64,000 nt of DNA. Origin: Cylicocyclus nassatus (Eukaryota > Nematoda > Chromadorea > Rhabditida > Strongylidae). The notes below the pieces were generated by a model. The model had not been told where the DNA came from. It did not search any database and worked only from the letters and a program-made list of their open reading frames with translations. The position numbers and the translations under genes were made by a program. Below are positions 48,123 to 60,029 of this stretch, piece by piece (positions within the stretch are counted from its first letter, which is position 1; every line of letters begins with the position of its first letter). Where the stretch lies: the NCBI GenBank assembly GCA_958299035.1, contig CATQJL010000001.1:13449834-13513833 (forward strand), written 5' to 3'.

Positions 48123-51100
48123 TTACATCTCCAACTTCAGTGGAGTGGGTAAGAGGCCTGAGAAGAAGCCACCACTAAATGGCATGGGCAGTCGTGACAT
48201 TGTCGCGTCACGGCACGTGTGTGTCTTCAGCTCTTTTCTGCTATTGAATACGGTGGAGCACGTTGTGCATCGGAGTGTTTCGATTTGATCTCTTGGACGA
48301 TGCCAACGACGATGTGAAGCGAGATTTGCTGGACAGGAGAAGCTCTGAAAAGAAACTTGTTATGAAAAATCTTAGAAAAGGTTTGAATACAAAAAGGGGG
48401 CGTGGTCGGGGGAGGAATGATTTTGCAAGAATCACGATGGCCAGATTTTATGCGTACAGCAATGGTGAAATTGTGAGAAAAAAAAATCCCAGCCACTATC
48501 CACTTCCGAAAAATCACAGAAAAGATAATTTCTCAAAGAGACGATTTGACTGAATCACATGGTTAGATTAATAACAATCTATGTATCAGTACTTATGAAA
48601 CCGTCAAGAAAAAATTCCTCGCATACTAATTTTCAACTAGCAAGAAAACCGATCAAAAGCAAACCCAAAAAAGGCGTGGCCGAGGGCGGGCAGAGGAGAG
48701 TGGAGATAACTGTATGAATGTCAACTTCATACAGCCACTGCTGTCTCTACAAGGGTTACAGTATTACTAGCAAATAATTCTGATTAAGATCTGCGGATTT
48801 TTACCCCGCTTTTCGAACTTTTCGAAGGACGGGGGTGGGGGGGGGGGAGGGCTTGGCGGAGGAGCGATGAAAGCAGTACGGTAGGACTTTCCAAATTACA
48901 ATGGAATAGTAAATTCATATCTTCACTTGTATGGATCATAAGTCTCCCACCTACAGCTGTTCTGCGAGCAGAGTTCTGTTACAGATAGCACATCTTTCCG
49001 CACTGTAGCCTGGATCAGTTGTCGGCACAGGAGTGAATTTTTAGCGACTCACATATTACTATGCCTATCAGAATTATTCTACTAACCATGTTTCTGGACT
49101 GAATATACCTCACTTCTTGGATTCCCCCTTCTCTCCACCCCCCCCCCCCCATACTTCCTCCAAACGCGGCGAGATGAAAAGCACAGGTGCGTCTTGTACC
49201 TGGGTAGATTAGAGCGGTTGTCAAGTGCGCGCCAACAACATCACCCCGGCGAGTAAACAAACATTGGCACAAAACAAAAGACACCGCTCCCTCCTCCCCT
49301 GGTGTTGGCCAACAGGTGGCACTACATTATGCAAACCATGCAAGAGGCTAAGACAAGCGATTTGGGTCGGGATTTGTGGAGGAGAAGGCCTTACCTTGTC
49401 GCATTCGGGGCAACGATATTCCTCATGGGCGATCCGGGGGCAACGGTGTTGGGCGAGTTTGAAGACGTCGTCGTAGCGGACCTGTAAATGAAGAGGTTAT
49501 AAGAAGAATTTTGGTAATCAAGAATGGAGTCTGGGTAGAATAGGAGAGGAGGGGAGAAACTTCTGAAAATTTACGCGCTTTTGAGAAAGTATTTTCTTGT
49601 CTTCCGCTTCCTTCTCTTTGCTTCCTTGCTATTTAGAAAATAACTTGATCATTAGGTTTGAGTTACGTTAGGCTCTAAAGGAATAGGGGAACGAACTCCG
49701 CAATTTTAGTCTGCCTTGCGGACAACTGATCCTTTTGCAACACGGTAGCATATCGTTTGAGGACCAGTAGTTCGCGGAGGCGCCACTTTGGCGACGTGGC
49801 ACGCCGATTGAAACTTTTTTATTCAATATTTCCCAAATTTTGAACTCTTACCCTGAAACTTTACAAAAAGAAGCGTGGCTGGTCGGCTTGAATTTTTAAA
49901 AACTCAAAAACTATTCTAGTTTTATTCGCATGCACAAGCACTTGGCATTTTTAGGCTCACGTAGACACTTCCGCTGCAATTCTTGAGATAGGAAAAAGTA
50001 GAATTTTTTTTTCAAATTCCCCCCCCCCCCTTCCCCCCCCCCCCGCTACGCAACAACCTTGCTATGTCACTTCTCTGTAAACTCTCTGCAAAATGCCCTT
50101 ACTTTCATTTCTGCTTGCTAAATTTCCCCTGTGAAGATTTCCATGATAAATGCTACCCTCCCTAACAACCATTTCCCATTATCTAATATGTGCTTAGCCT
50201 CTCGGCATGCAATTATGAAAGTTGTCATCGGATAGAAAGGATCTGAATTAATGACTATGTACTTTTGACAAGCACTGAAATGTGTTTCGAGATAGAAAAC
50301 TTTGCTATAGTCATGGAAAGAGGCAAGACGTATTGAAAAGTGCGTGTGGTTTCTTGAAGATAATTTTTTTGATCGCAAAAACGTTCCTTTGGTGAGCGAG
50401 TCAGTTACTTGGATTGAAGAAAAACAACTGCATGGTAGTTTGCACAAATCAAAACATTGCCTCCCCCCCTCCCGAAAACGGTTTTTGAAAGTAGCTTGCA
50501 TGGGTTGAGAAATTGCGCCACCGACTTGTTTTCATCTTTGCATAATTTAGATGCATTCTAAAATTCTTCAAAAATTCGAATGAGCCTTTTGAAATTAATT
50601 TTTTGATTGCCTGCAGCCACGCCCCTTTTCGTGAAATTTTGGCCCCCAAGAGTTCTAGCCATAAGTCTCGTATTTGTTATGTGATTAAATCTCGTTTTCA
50701 GAAAGAAATTCCAACTTTCTCAGAACAAAGGATGTGCAGAACTTCCGCAGAAGTACCAAGATCTGCTATGCAAAAACAATTAGAATTGAAATCTCGACAT
50801 AAAATGAGGATTTTCATAATTTTCGCAGGACAAGTAAGTTAGATTTTCGCAGTACAATTGAGAATTGGCAAAATTCGTGATTCTGATAATATTACAGTTT
50901 AAAGGTGACAGAGTTGCGCAAAACTCCGCGCAACTTCCGGAGAATTTTGATTTTCATATCGGCGACCCTTTAATCTTTATCGAGGAAATAGAAGGTGCAA
51001 ATGCAGCTATCAATTTCACGATAGAACTTTTCAAGATGATGTTGGAAAAATTTTGTAACAGTTTTCGGCACCTGCCCTTCCCCCTCCCTCGATCCTTCTT

Positions 51101-53525
51101 AGAAATTGATTTTTAGAGTAAAATAAATTGTGAACTTGGCGAATTCTTTCCATTTACCTTCTCCACCCGATAGCACATATACCCCTTTTCCTCGATTCTT
51201 TTAGAACCTAATCCTCACAGCAATTTCAAAAAATTGTGAAGTTGTTTTGTTGCTGTTGTTGTTTGTTTTGTTTTCCTGAAACACCTCTCTCACCAAACAG
51301 CCATCCCCCTTCTCTCAACCCTTTTTGGAACCTTTCTTCCTTCAGAGAATATCAAAAATACATCAAAGTAGTAATCACTTTGCATAGGCAGCAAACCGAA
51401 TCGCCAATGACATTTTCGATAGCCTCGATCTTCTTCCTACTCTCCTCAGATACTTCCACATAAGCAGCAGTCTCATCTAGAGAATCCGCATCCTTCTGCA
51501 GTTCTTCCGCCGGCGGCACAGCGGATTCATCCTGAAATTACCGCCATTATAGTGGATATCCGTACCCAATTAATGCTTTGCCATTTTTTCGCATCTGTGC
51601 TTTCACCCCCCCCCCCTCCCCCTCCAGAAGCGGCGAGCGGCTTCAATAAACCCATCAAGCTAGACAGCTTGATCGTCGGAACTGTCTCCGACGGCAATCG
51701 AATGCTAATCGACGGCGATGGCGGGGCCCCGTCTAAGGCCAAAAGCTCAGCGGGTGACAATTATCGCTAACGTCGAGAGCTTTTAGACGCACCGCCGCCA
51801 CGGCGACAAGGATAATGAGCTAAGTGTCTTATGGGCACTGAGGTTGAGCTGACGATCTAAGCTAGTGACCCCCGAGTGCTTCCGGAAGCTTTATTGCTTT
51901 TGGAGGTATTAAGATGTAGAGGTTTCTCAGGTCATGAGAGTGGACACGGACACAGTTTTACACGAAAATGGTGATTGAGAGTTTCTGCCACTTTCAAAAT
52001 ATCAAGGCCTTTCTTTGATTCTTAAAATCTGGAGCTTTGAGGGATAAAATGTAATAGTACGTACTTTCAATTCGGAAAAATTGTGTGGTCCAATGATCCA
52101 ATTTAATTCCTCTTGGTATATTTGCGGGAAAAAGTCAATTAATTGTCAATTTCGTCCTAGATGGTCAATCATATTTGAGCCTATTAAACCAGAAATTTTT
52201 ACGAAGTTGAAAATTACCTAATCATTTAATTTGGCAGTTGACGTTTCTTCACAGTTCTTGTTTATCATTTTAAGAGTTTGATAGAAAAATTAAATAAATA
52301 AGTGACCGATTAAATAATCTTCATCTCTGTCAAATTCTTAACAGTTTCAAATATTCCTCCTTGGAGAGATGAGTAAAATGCAATATCTTAAGCGTCACAG
52401 CATTTCTTTAGTTTCAAATGCAAGTTAGTCGGCTAATTGAAGTGTCTTTTAACATTTTGATTATTATGTATGACAGCAGATATATCATTTTTCTAATTTT
52501 CTGTAACGAAATTCTACATCTCTTGTAAGACTTCGGCTAAAAAAAGTAATTACTGCTTTAAAAGCTTCCATCAAAATCTAAACAAATTTCTCCCTAGCAG
52601 ATAATTTTCAAACTGTAAGCAGATATCGGTATCAGAGCATCATTTATTATTATATACAAAAAAAATCTACTATGGAAAGAGAGAGCAGATCTTTTCAAAT
52701 AGGTAAAATCAAGATTTTTTCGTGAAGGAAAAAAATTGAAATATGAAATTGCTGCATCTGCTCAAGAAAAATAGAAAAAAAAAGAAATAGAAAAATATTC
52801 GCTAAAGAAAATTTTTTGCAGTGTTTATATTTGACTAGGATATGACCGAAGCTCTTGGATGAAAGGATCTTTACGCCATCCTCTGCTTTATTAGAAGAGA
52901 ATTTATCAATGTTACGAATATTCCTCGTTTTACTCTCACTCTCTTCCTTTTTCAAAAAATTTATGACGATACGAATATAAGCTGGTTGCTGATAAAGCCT
53001 ATTATATTATTTAACGCAACCCCCATTACTTCTAATAAAATTTTTTTGATAGACTCACCTTGATAAGCATTCCGCTGACCGGTGACGCATTTACAGTATC
53101 CTCGCCTAGCTTTCTTTGCTTCACCTTTTTCGCTTCCATAGCCGATGGTGGCCTTTTTCTTGGATTTGCGGGGAATTCAGCCATTTCCTGGAATATAGCT
53201 GTTATTTTTCGGAGTAATTTTCAAACCAAAAAAAATTCACCACTAATTTTTGCTGCTGTTGTTTTTGCGCTTGTTGTTGTTGTTCCAGCTGAATCATTGC
53301 CAGGAAATTTTGGATGACATGGGGTTGCCACATCATTTGCATTTGGAGCATGTGAAGGGGGTTAAAATTCATAGGCTTCATTGCTTCGGGCTTGAGCAAT
53401 GGTGGAGCTTCAGGGGTTTGACGTAGATGGTCCTCTGATGAAGAAGCTGCACTGGAACATGATGGCACTGGCGATGGTGTCGTTGTGCTGATTAGTCGAT
53501 GGACCCAAAAGTCCGAAAGCGACAT
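48123..53525 (-). CDS. egl-46: INSM/EGL-46-type zinc-finger transcription factor (5 exons)
   Basis: INSM1/nerfin/EGL-46 proteins are nuclear zinc-finger factors that control neuroblast cell-cycle exit and terminal neuronal differentiation. Minus-strand exons: 53525-53241, 53187-53059, 51531-51379, 49481-49395, 48344-48123; 291 residues, close to C. elegans EGL-46 as I recall it. The N-terminus is Met/Gln-rich ([13 protein letters not shown]); a basic segment ([15 protein letters not shown]) may be the NLS. Finger 1 is CCLC...FKLAQHRC; finger 2 is the family hallmark [20 protein letters not shown] ending RRWHRP; finger 3 is CTTCSTVF...KELKTHTC, with Cys as last ligand. Exon 3 to 4 joins CCLCK to VRYDD exactly as in INSM. 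Start MSLSDFW follows an acceptor-like TTTTCAG; an in-frame ATG 24 bases upstream (53549) would add MPKSAIFR, which slightly resembles a SNAG repressor motif. Introns of 1.5, 1.9 and 1.1 kb hold repeats only. Confidence 0.92.
51540..53058. other. EGL-46 intron 2
   Basis: An A+T-rich 1.5 kb intron. A C tract at 51605-51613 next to a purine/pyrimidine block is the only feature. The open frames at 51527-51770 on both strands overlap and look accidental. No transposon ends were found. Confidence 0.5.
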
Positions 53526-53549
53526 TCTGAAAATGGCACTTTTAGGCAT

Positions 53550-55910
53550 CTGTAGGTTACTGTAGGAAACTAGAAGATAGGATGAAAAATCGAAAGCAGA
53601 AACGGTTCGCGCCCGGTTACGGTAGCGAGTGACCGCGCTTGACCGTTCGTGACCGAATGAGCTGCCGGTGGCAGCAGCTGTTCGCTGCGACCACGCCCAC
53701 TCGGGCAGTCCACCAATGAGAGGCGGGCGTTCGCCTTCTGTTCGTTTCTCTGCGCTCTCTCATGGTGGTTTTAGTAGAACAATGATGAGGTCATAGTGAA
53801 GATATGAGGACGCAGTGGTGAAGAGTTGGAAAAGTATCTCCAGGGGAGGGGGGTTCTTGTTAAACAAATTTCGCAAATGTCAGTAGTACGACATCCGATC
53901 CCTTTAAAATTTTCAAGTTGATTTTTCCGCAAGCTTTTCTCTAATAATTAACATTTTTCTGCGATTCTTTCTTTAATAATTGAGTAGTTTTCTGCGCTTT
54001 TTCAACCAAAAACAGAAATCTCAATATGCATTTGCAAACCTCAAATCAAAGACAAAGCCTATCAATCTCGAGCTTTGGAAGCGGCCGAAAATATGCCGGA
54101 ATTAGCATATATCCATGGTGATTCGCCCCATTCTTTCCGTGCCCTCTCACCGCTGCTTCAACAAAGCATAGCCATTTTTCTAAACAAATCGAGAATGAGA
54201 ATGTCATTCAAACGACGTGAAGGCATTTCGACGTGGAGATGCTGGGATGCTAATGGATTCTCAGGTGGTTATTCTTGGAGATACTTGAAACAGAGTTGCT
54301 ATGCCAATCGAGAATGTGCCGGTCTTGGCGAAAAAGAAGGATTGTCTAGTTGAGCAGCGATAAGTCTAATCTTATGGAAGAACTTATATATGATGTCCGG
54401 TACACCACTTCCTCTTGATTCCCTCAGTTTAGCTTACCATTTGAGTGCGTGCCAATCTTGCCGAAGAGTCGCTGTTCAGAGAATTAACAAGAACAATGTC
54501 TATAACAGTTCTGAAAGGAGTTAGGTGCTTACAAAAAGATCCCTTCTGTATTGATAGAGTTATTATAAAGCGAGGTTCAGTAAATGTGTTCTGAACTATA
54601 TGTTCGCTTGTGGATGCGACTTTGACGTCTTTGATTAAAAATATTCCAGCATCAACACGACCGCTCCTCTTAATTTCCCGGTTTCTGTTCGAAACTCCTT
54701 AGACCCAAGTAACCTGACAATTCAAATTCAACATTTATTGCTCTAGGTCAACTTTCGCAAAAATTAGCAACCCCATTTCTAAAATATCTTCAACTTAATT
54801 TTTGGCTCAACTCGCCACCCGTGATATTTGGTTAGTTAGAGCAGAACAAAGGATTCTTGTTTGGGGTGAGGCTACATGAAGTAGCTCATTGAATGGCGCT
54901 AAACCACATCAAATTCGAATTTTTGATTTTGACACTTTTTTATTATATGGAGCTCCGGGTGTATGACGGGAACAAGATTTTCCGCTGGTTGTTTCTGCAT
55001 CGAAATGTGTTAATGTCTTGAATAAAGAGGAATACTACCTTATCCAAGGAGAATCACAAAATAGTCAATGGGCTGTATATTCTTACTGCTTTGAAATGAG
55101 CTCAAAAGATAAACTTCTTTCAAGAGGCAAAAATTATGCATATGCAATCAACAGCGATTTTGTATATATTATATCTCTCTACTTCATCAGCAGATTTCTA
55201 TACTTAGAAATTAACGCTTTTATGCAGTTGACAAGTAAAGCACATTGTCTGCTAAGTTTCTGGAATCTCTTACAACACTGAAGTCTATTTGCGTTTGTTG
55301 TTCGGCCATCTCCTGAAAAAGTTCATTGAGGAAAATTACCTGCTAATATGACCTGCTTACCTTACTTAACATAAAAGAAAGAAGTTCTACCGAAGTGCCA
55401 GACTTTGCTGTAGTTTTTCCTGTATAGGGGTAGAGGCGAAACAGGCTTAACAGTAATCCTTTATTTTTATTCATTATGCGAATATTTCTAACGTTTAGCT
55501 GCACTCAAATTCCTCGTCTGTCAGTCAGATGTTCGTGTTTCGTTCAGGAACTCATCAAAGCTGTCAAAAATTCGTATGCGTTGATGTTCGATGTTCGTCA
55601 TAAAAATTCCGCATGTATCTATAGCCGGGGCGAGCTTCGGCTCGCTGACTCTGTGATGGATCGTCATGTCGCATCATGCAAAATTCATTCGAAGAAGCAC
55701 AGACAGCCCTTTTCTCCCCCCCCCCCCCCCCCAACCAATGGCGCAAACAACATACGCCACAGTTCCCATCCTTCAACTAATTGAGTGGGGCGCCTTACTC
55801 GATTGTCATGGTACAGTGTCAAATGGACTGGAGCAAGAGGAGGGGGGGGGGGTACTTGTCATTAATTGGCACCATGTACAATAACGAAGTGGCGACAATT
55901 ACTATGTAGA
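53550..55910. promoter_or_regulatory. Upstream region of the EGL-46 homolog
   Basis: The first 220 bases before the start (53590-53765) are markedly G+C-richer, and contain an E-box CAGCTG (53675-53680, in GCAGCAGCTGTTCGCTGC) and a CACCC/KLF-like CCACGCCCAC (53691-53700). This looks like the proximal promoter. The remaining 2 kb is A+T-rich without a supported gene; a C tract lies at 55718-55731. Confidence 0.45.
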
Positions 55911-55914
55911 TCGT

Positions 55915-56735
55915 TTGCAGATGGTATTGTCAAGGAGCAATGGAGGAAGAAGGAAGGAGAAGGTGGTGGAACCTACTTCTGTTGCTAGTGGAGTCAGTCT
56001 ATACATCCTATGGACCACGATCTTCCCTTCCCCCCTCCCCCTCCGATCGTTCAGAACAGCTTCATCCTAAACAGCTGTAGTGAATCTTGATACATATGTG
56101 CACAGAAGAGGAGTTGATGAAACCTACCTCTGCCGCAGGACAGCCAGTACCACCTATGGACCACTACCATTCCCTCCTCCCCCCCCCCGTCTCCCGGACC
56201 GAGCAGCTATAGCGGATCTCGACATTTAAATAAGAAGGGTTTACTTCTATTGACAGGACAGTTGTACGACAACCTATAAAACCCTCGGGATCACTATCCT
56301 TGCCCCTTCCTCACCCCGTGTATACCTCGAACCAGCTTTATCTGAAGCAGCAGTAGCAAGTTTTAATGTTCACAGGAAGACGTGGAGGTGGTGGAGCCTA
56401 CTTCGGTTGTCAGGACAGCCGTATTACAATCAATGATTTCGGGACCTGCACCCCCTCCTTATTTCGAAAAACTTCACGCTGAATTTGGGCTCCCTCCCCC
56501 TTCCTCCCCCTTACCGTCCCTCCTTCCGAACCAGCTTCACCCTGAGCAGCTGTAGTGGATTTTGCACTTATGTCTACAGGGTGGGAGCTGGTAGAACCTA
56601 CTTCTGCTGCCAGTACAGACAGAGTCCTACAACCTATGGGCTACGACCATTCCCCCCCCCCCCCTCCCCAGCTTCACCTCGAGCAGCTGTAGCGGATCTC
56701 GATACTTATGTCCACACACAGTCATCTGTATAGGC
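55915..56735. repeat. Tandem repeat array with CAGCTGTAG and C tracts
   Basis: Five diverged units share GCAGCTGTAGTGGATCT, CTTATGT..ACAG, a CCTACTTCTGCTGCCAG stretch, GACCACTACCATTCC and a poly-C tract. The GCAGCTGTAG core lies near 56072, 56203, 56347, 56546 and 56683, so spacing is about 131-200 bases. Open frames across it are artefacts of the repeat. Confidence 0.7.
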
Positions 56736-56739
56736 ATGA

Positions 56740-59700
56740 CCTCAGCTGACCCCGTGAACCACCACCTGTCTGGCCATCTGCACCCGCCCGCAATGGTCCA
56801 TCCACGCGCGCGTTCCGCACACCAACAGAATGCGCGTGAATCCGTGACGACGCGCGGCTAATCGCTTCGGCCAGCTGTTCGTCGTCGTTCGGGCTCTCTT
56901 CTACGCATAGAAAACGAAAACGAGAATGTCATGCTAATTGGTGTGGATAAGTGCGAAACGGAACCTCGATCGGTTGAGCAGCTGCGCTCATCCTTGTATG
57001 GTTCAGTGGGGTAACTGACGGGAAATGTGATACATAGAAGAAGCAAAAGACACTTTATCAATGCAAAAATGACCGGTACGGAATGATTTTGTAGATCTGC
57101 TTTATTAATCGTTTTGAATAAGATCAATTTGAAAACGTTGGTATTTGTGGCTTTTCGTGGAAGTCGTGATTCCTGACTCGTATGCTGACTATTTTTTTAA
57201 CTGTGATTTTATTCATCCACCAAGACTCTGAAAGTACACCATAAAGGAAAGCAAAAAAAACTCACAAAAAATCTTGAAAAAAACATGATAGGGACCTGCC
57301 TAACTTACAAAGAGAAGTAGGAGAAGAATTACCATGCAATTCTTAATTTTATATTAATCGTCATGAAAAAATTACAGTATTCAAAGAATCTAAATTTGTG
57401 ACGTCTCGTTTGGTAAGCCTAGTTACAGTATTGCAACTGGAACTAGGCTGCTTTGTTTGAATAAGCATCGCGACCTTACGAACATAGCACGAGTTCTAAA
57501 TGAGGGCATTAAAATTTTGTGAGTACACAGCTGAGTGGATTTTTGCAAGTTCTGGAATCACCTCACAAATAAGAGTTTTTGGCAGAAAGCAATCAGAAGG
57601 TCATGGTTTAAAGATATAGCCAACAGGAAGGGAATGAAAAGCTGCATCGAATGCATGCTTAGGTGCAACTAGGTTTTCAAAGCACGAAGTTGTATAGTCG
57701 TTGGAAAAAAAGCACAAAACTTTTGGGATAATCTAATATAAGGATACAAAGCTGGCAACAAAGCAACTTATAAGAATTACTGCTAGCCCTTCGTGGAAGA
57801 TCGTCACTTTATTTACAACAGATTTGATAAAGACCGAGGCGGTAAGCTTAGCGGATGAACCTAACATATATTCAAACCCAATATTCCCAGGTGTTAACCA
57901 GTTTTTTAGAATTCTTTTTTCCTCGTAAGAGATAGCACTATATCTCTATGTTGGCGGCCCGGCACGGGCGAAATGTAATCATTGAAAAGATGTTTCCTAA
58001 AGGCTCTCGGCAGCTTTTCAGTTTAACCAATTTCCTCAGCCAAAGCTCCGGACATAGTTCACGCGATTTCAGTTGCCACGCTATTTGGCAATGTTCCAAA
58101 TCTTTATAACTCATTGTAGGCGCACTCTGAATGCACAAAATGTAGGACATTCCATCATTCTGCGAAAGTTATACATACTGTCCATTTTGATTTGCAAGTA
58201 ATGTATATGAAGACATAAGCAATCATTAGAAAATTGAAATTCAGTTTAGTTAATGCGTTCAAGAATTAGGAAATTATGTGACCAAATAAAGTACCTTTTT
58301 TCATTTCCCTACCCCCTTCCCCTCCCCCTAAGTAAATGTAAACAAAATCTTGGAATTGGAAATGATCAGGATTTTTACTGACATTCCGATACAGTACCGT
58401 TTTGTCCGACGAACGGAGTGTGAAAGAACTGCGGCATTTCCCATGTTTTGATTCAGAAATATTGGCGGCTTTATATCCCAACAGACTTCCTTGGCCCTTC
58501 GCCAGCACTCCATCCGAATCTCTGCGATACAAATCCGCTGAACAATTCACCGTATGCTTTTGCAGCTCGTTACTTATTCATTGTTTTGCTGCTGTGTCGC
58601 CAATGTCGTCGGGTGATTGGCAACACATCGACAGGTAGACGTTCTCTAGGGGAAAGCATAATGTGATTTTGAATTTGAATAGGTTTTAAGTATGCACAAG
58701 GGGCTAGTGGTTGGTGGCTAGGACGAGGAAGGGGGGGGGTCAAAAGAAGATTTGCTGAAGAAATTGATTCCTGAGTTCTATACCAAAAGCGCATCACGTT
58801 CTTGCTGGAATCATTGGAAATATTATTTCAGGTTATTTTCTCAGACTACAGATTTTTTATTTCCAGGAAGAAATGTAATAAAGATGAAATGCTTTGAAAA
58901 GACCCTTTCTTCCTTTACCAAAAACTATGAAATGCCAATCTTCCGTCCTTCAACCTTTCTCTTCCCGAGTATGAACCAAAAGATCCACGCATGTCATCCT
59001 CAACTAATCATTCGACAGTAAAAACCATCGATGTCTGCATGAAATACGAGATCGCGACATATTGTCGCACATTTTCGATTTACGACACCATCTGGTGTCG
59101 TGACGAACACGCGACACGAAACAGGATGAGCGGTGTCGAGATGAGCACAAAAATTATTTTTGGTGATATTTTTGAAGGATGTGTAATTCGTTTTTATAAC
59201 TACGGCAATGAAGGGAGTAACTGCTGAAAGTCGAACCATTCTCGCGGATTTTTTGTATTCTCGGAGAGTGGTGGGGGTTTTGCGCTGTACAGCTATGACT
59301 ACTATAATTTTTGAGCCTTTATATTTCTAATTTTTACGCTCCATGTGAGCGAATACTTAGTAACAGGACAACTTCAGAGTAAGTGCTCGTTTTCATGTTA
59401 CTGTAGGATTACGGTATATTAGCATACCGTAGAACATTTTCAGACAGCGCGATGTGTTGTATCCCGGAGAGATTTCAAGGGGAAATTTAGCACGACGACG
59501 AATTGGGTATCGTGGAGATTTTGATGCACGCGGGGGGGGGGAGGGAATCACAAGAAATATCCACGGTAGCGAGGGCGTTTTTAAATTCTGTTATTTGTAA
59601 TCTTCACAGTTGGATGGACGATGTCATCGCGATACTGTATGTATACGGTACCATCCAGCACAAGGGCTGCCTGGGAGATTTTCTGGAGAGAAATTTATCA

Positions 59701-59752
59701 GAAAGACTAATTTGGACACTGTAAGGACTATTTTGTGCCTTGTTTGATCTTA
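56740..59752. other. Gene-poor region
   Basis: I see no supported gene. A G+C-rich stretch at 56760-56900 contains another CAGCTGTTCG (56872), matching the one in the EGL-46 proximal promoter. The open frames at 57938-59239 are short, overlapping on both strands and unlike any family I know. Confidence 0.4.
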
Positions 59753-60029
59753 TCTATAAAGCTGAATGTGTGCTGTATGTATGTATGTCTGCACGTATGT
59801 GCGGAATAGAATTTTTTAAATTTGAACCGATTTGGACCAAACTTGGCACACATACACTTCGGGCCCCGGCGTGTCATAGGCTACTTTTCGTCATCGATCG
59901 ATATCGATTTTATCGATTTTTTGCAAAATCTGAGCTACAGGGCTGGGAGTTGGCACAGGGGGGTAATCGAGCATGCTGATTACAAATATATTATTGACAG
60001 GCCCTGGCGGAGCCGGGTTTGCCAACTAG
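59753..60029 (+). mobile_element. Helitron-like non-autonomous element
   Basis: The right end CTAG (60026-60029) is preceded 8 bases earlier by a small G/C hairpin CCTGGC-GGA-GCCGGG, and followed by T. This is the CTRR-with-hairpin 3' end of Helitrons, which insert between A and T. A matching left end starts TCTATAAAGCTGAATGTGTG at 59753 with A before it. The internal GAACCGATTTGGACCAAACT and GGCACACATACA resemble repeats widely seen in invertebrates. There is no Rep/helicase. Confidence 0.5.

Noticed and set aside
48227..48553. Plus-strand ORF of 96 codons opposite the last EGL-46 exon
   Set aside because: The minus strand encodes the conserved INSM fingers here; the plus frame is its shadow.
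55476..56733. Pro-rich open frames (runs of P from poly-C)
   Set aside because: They arise from C tracts and the tandem repeat; no start or splice context.
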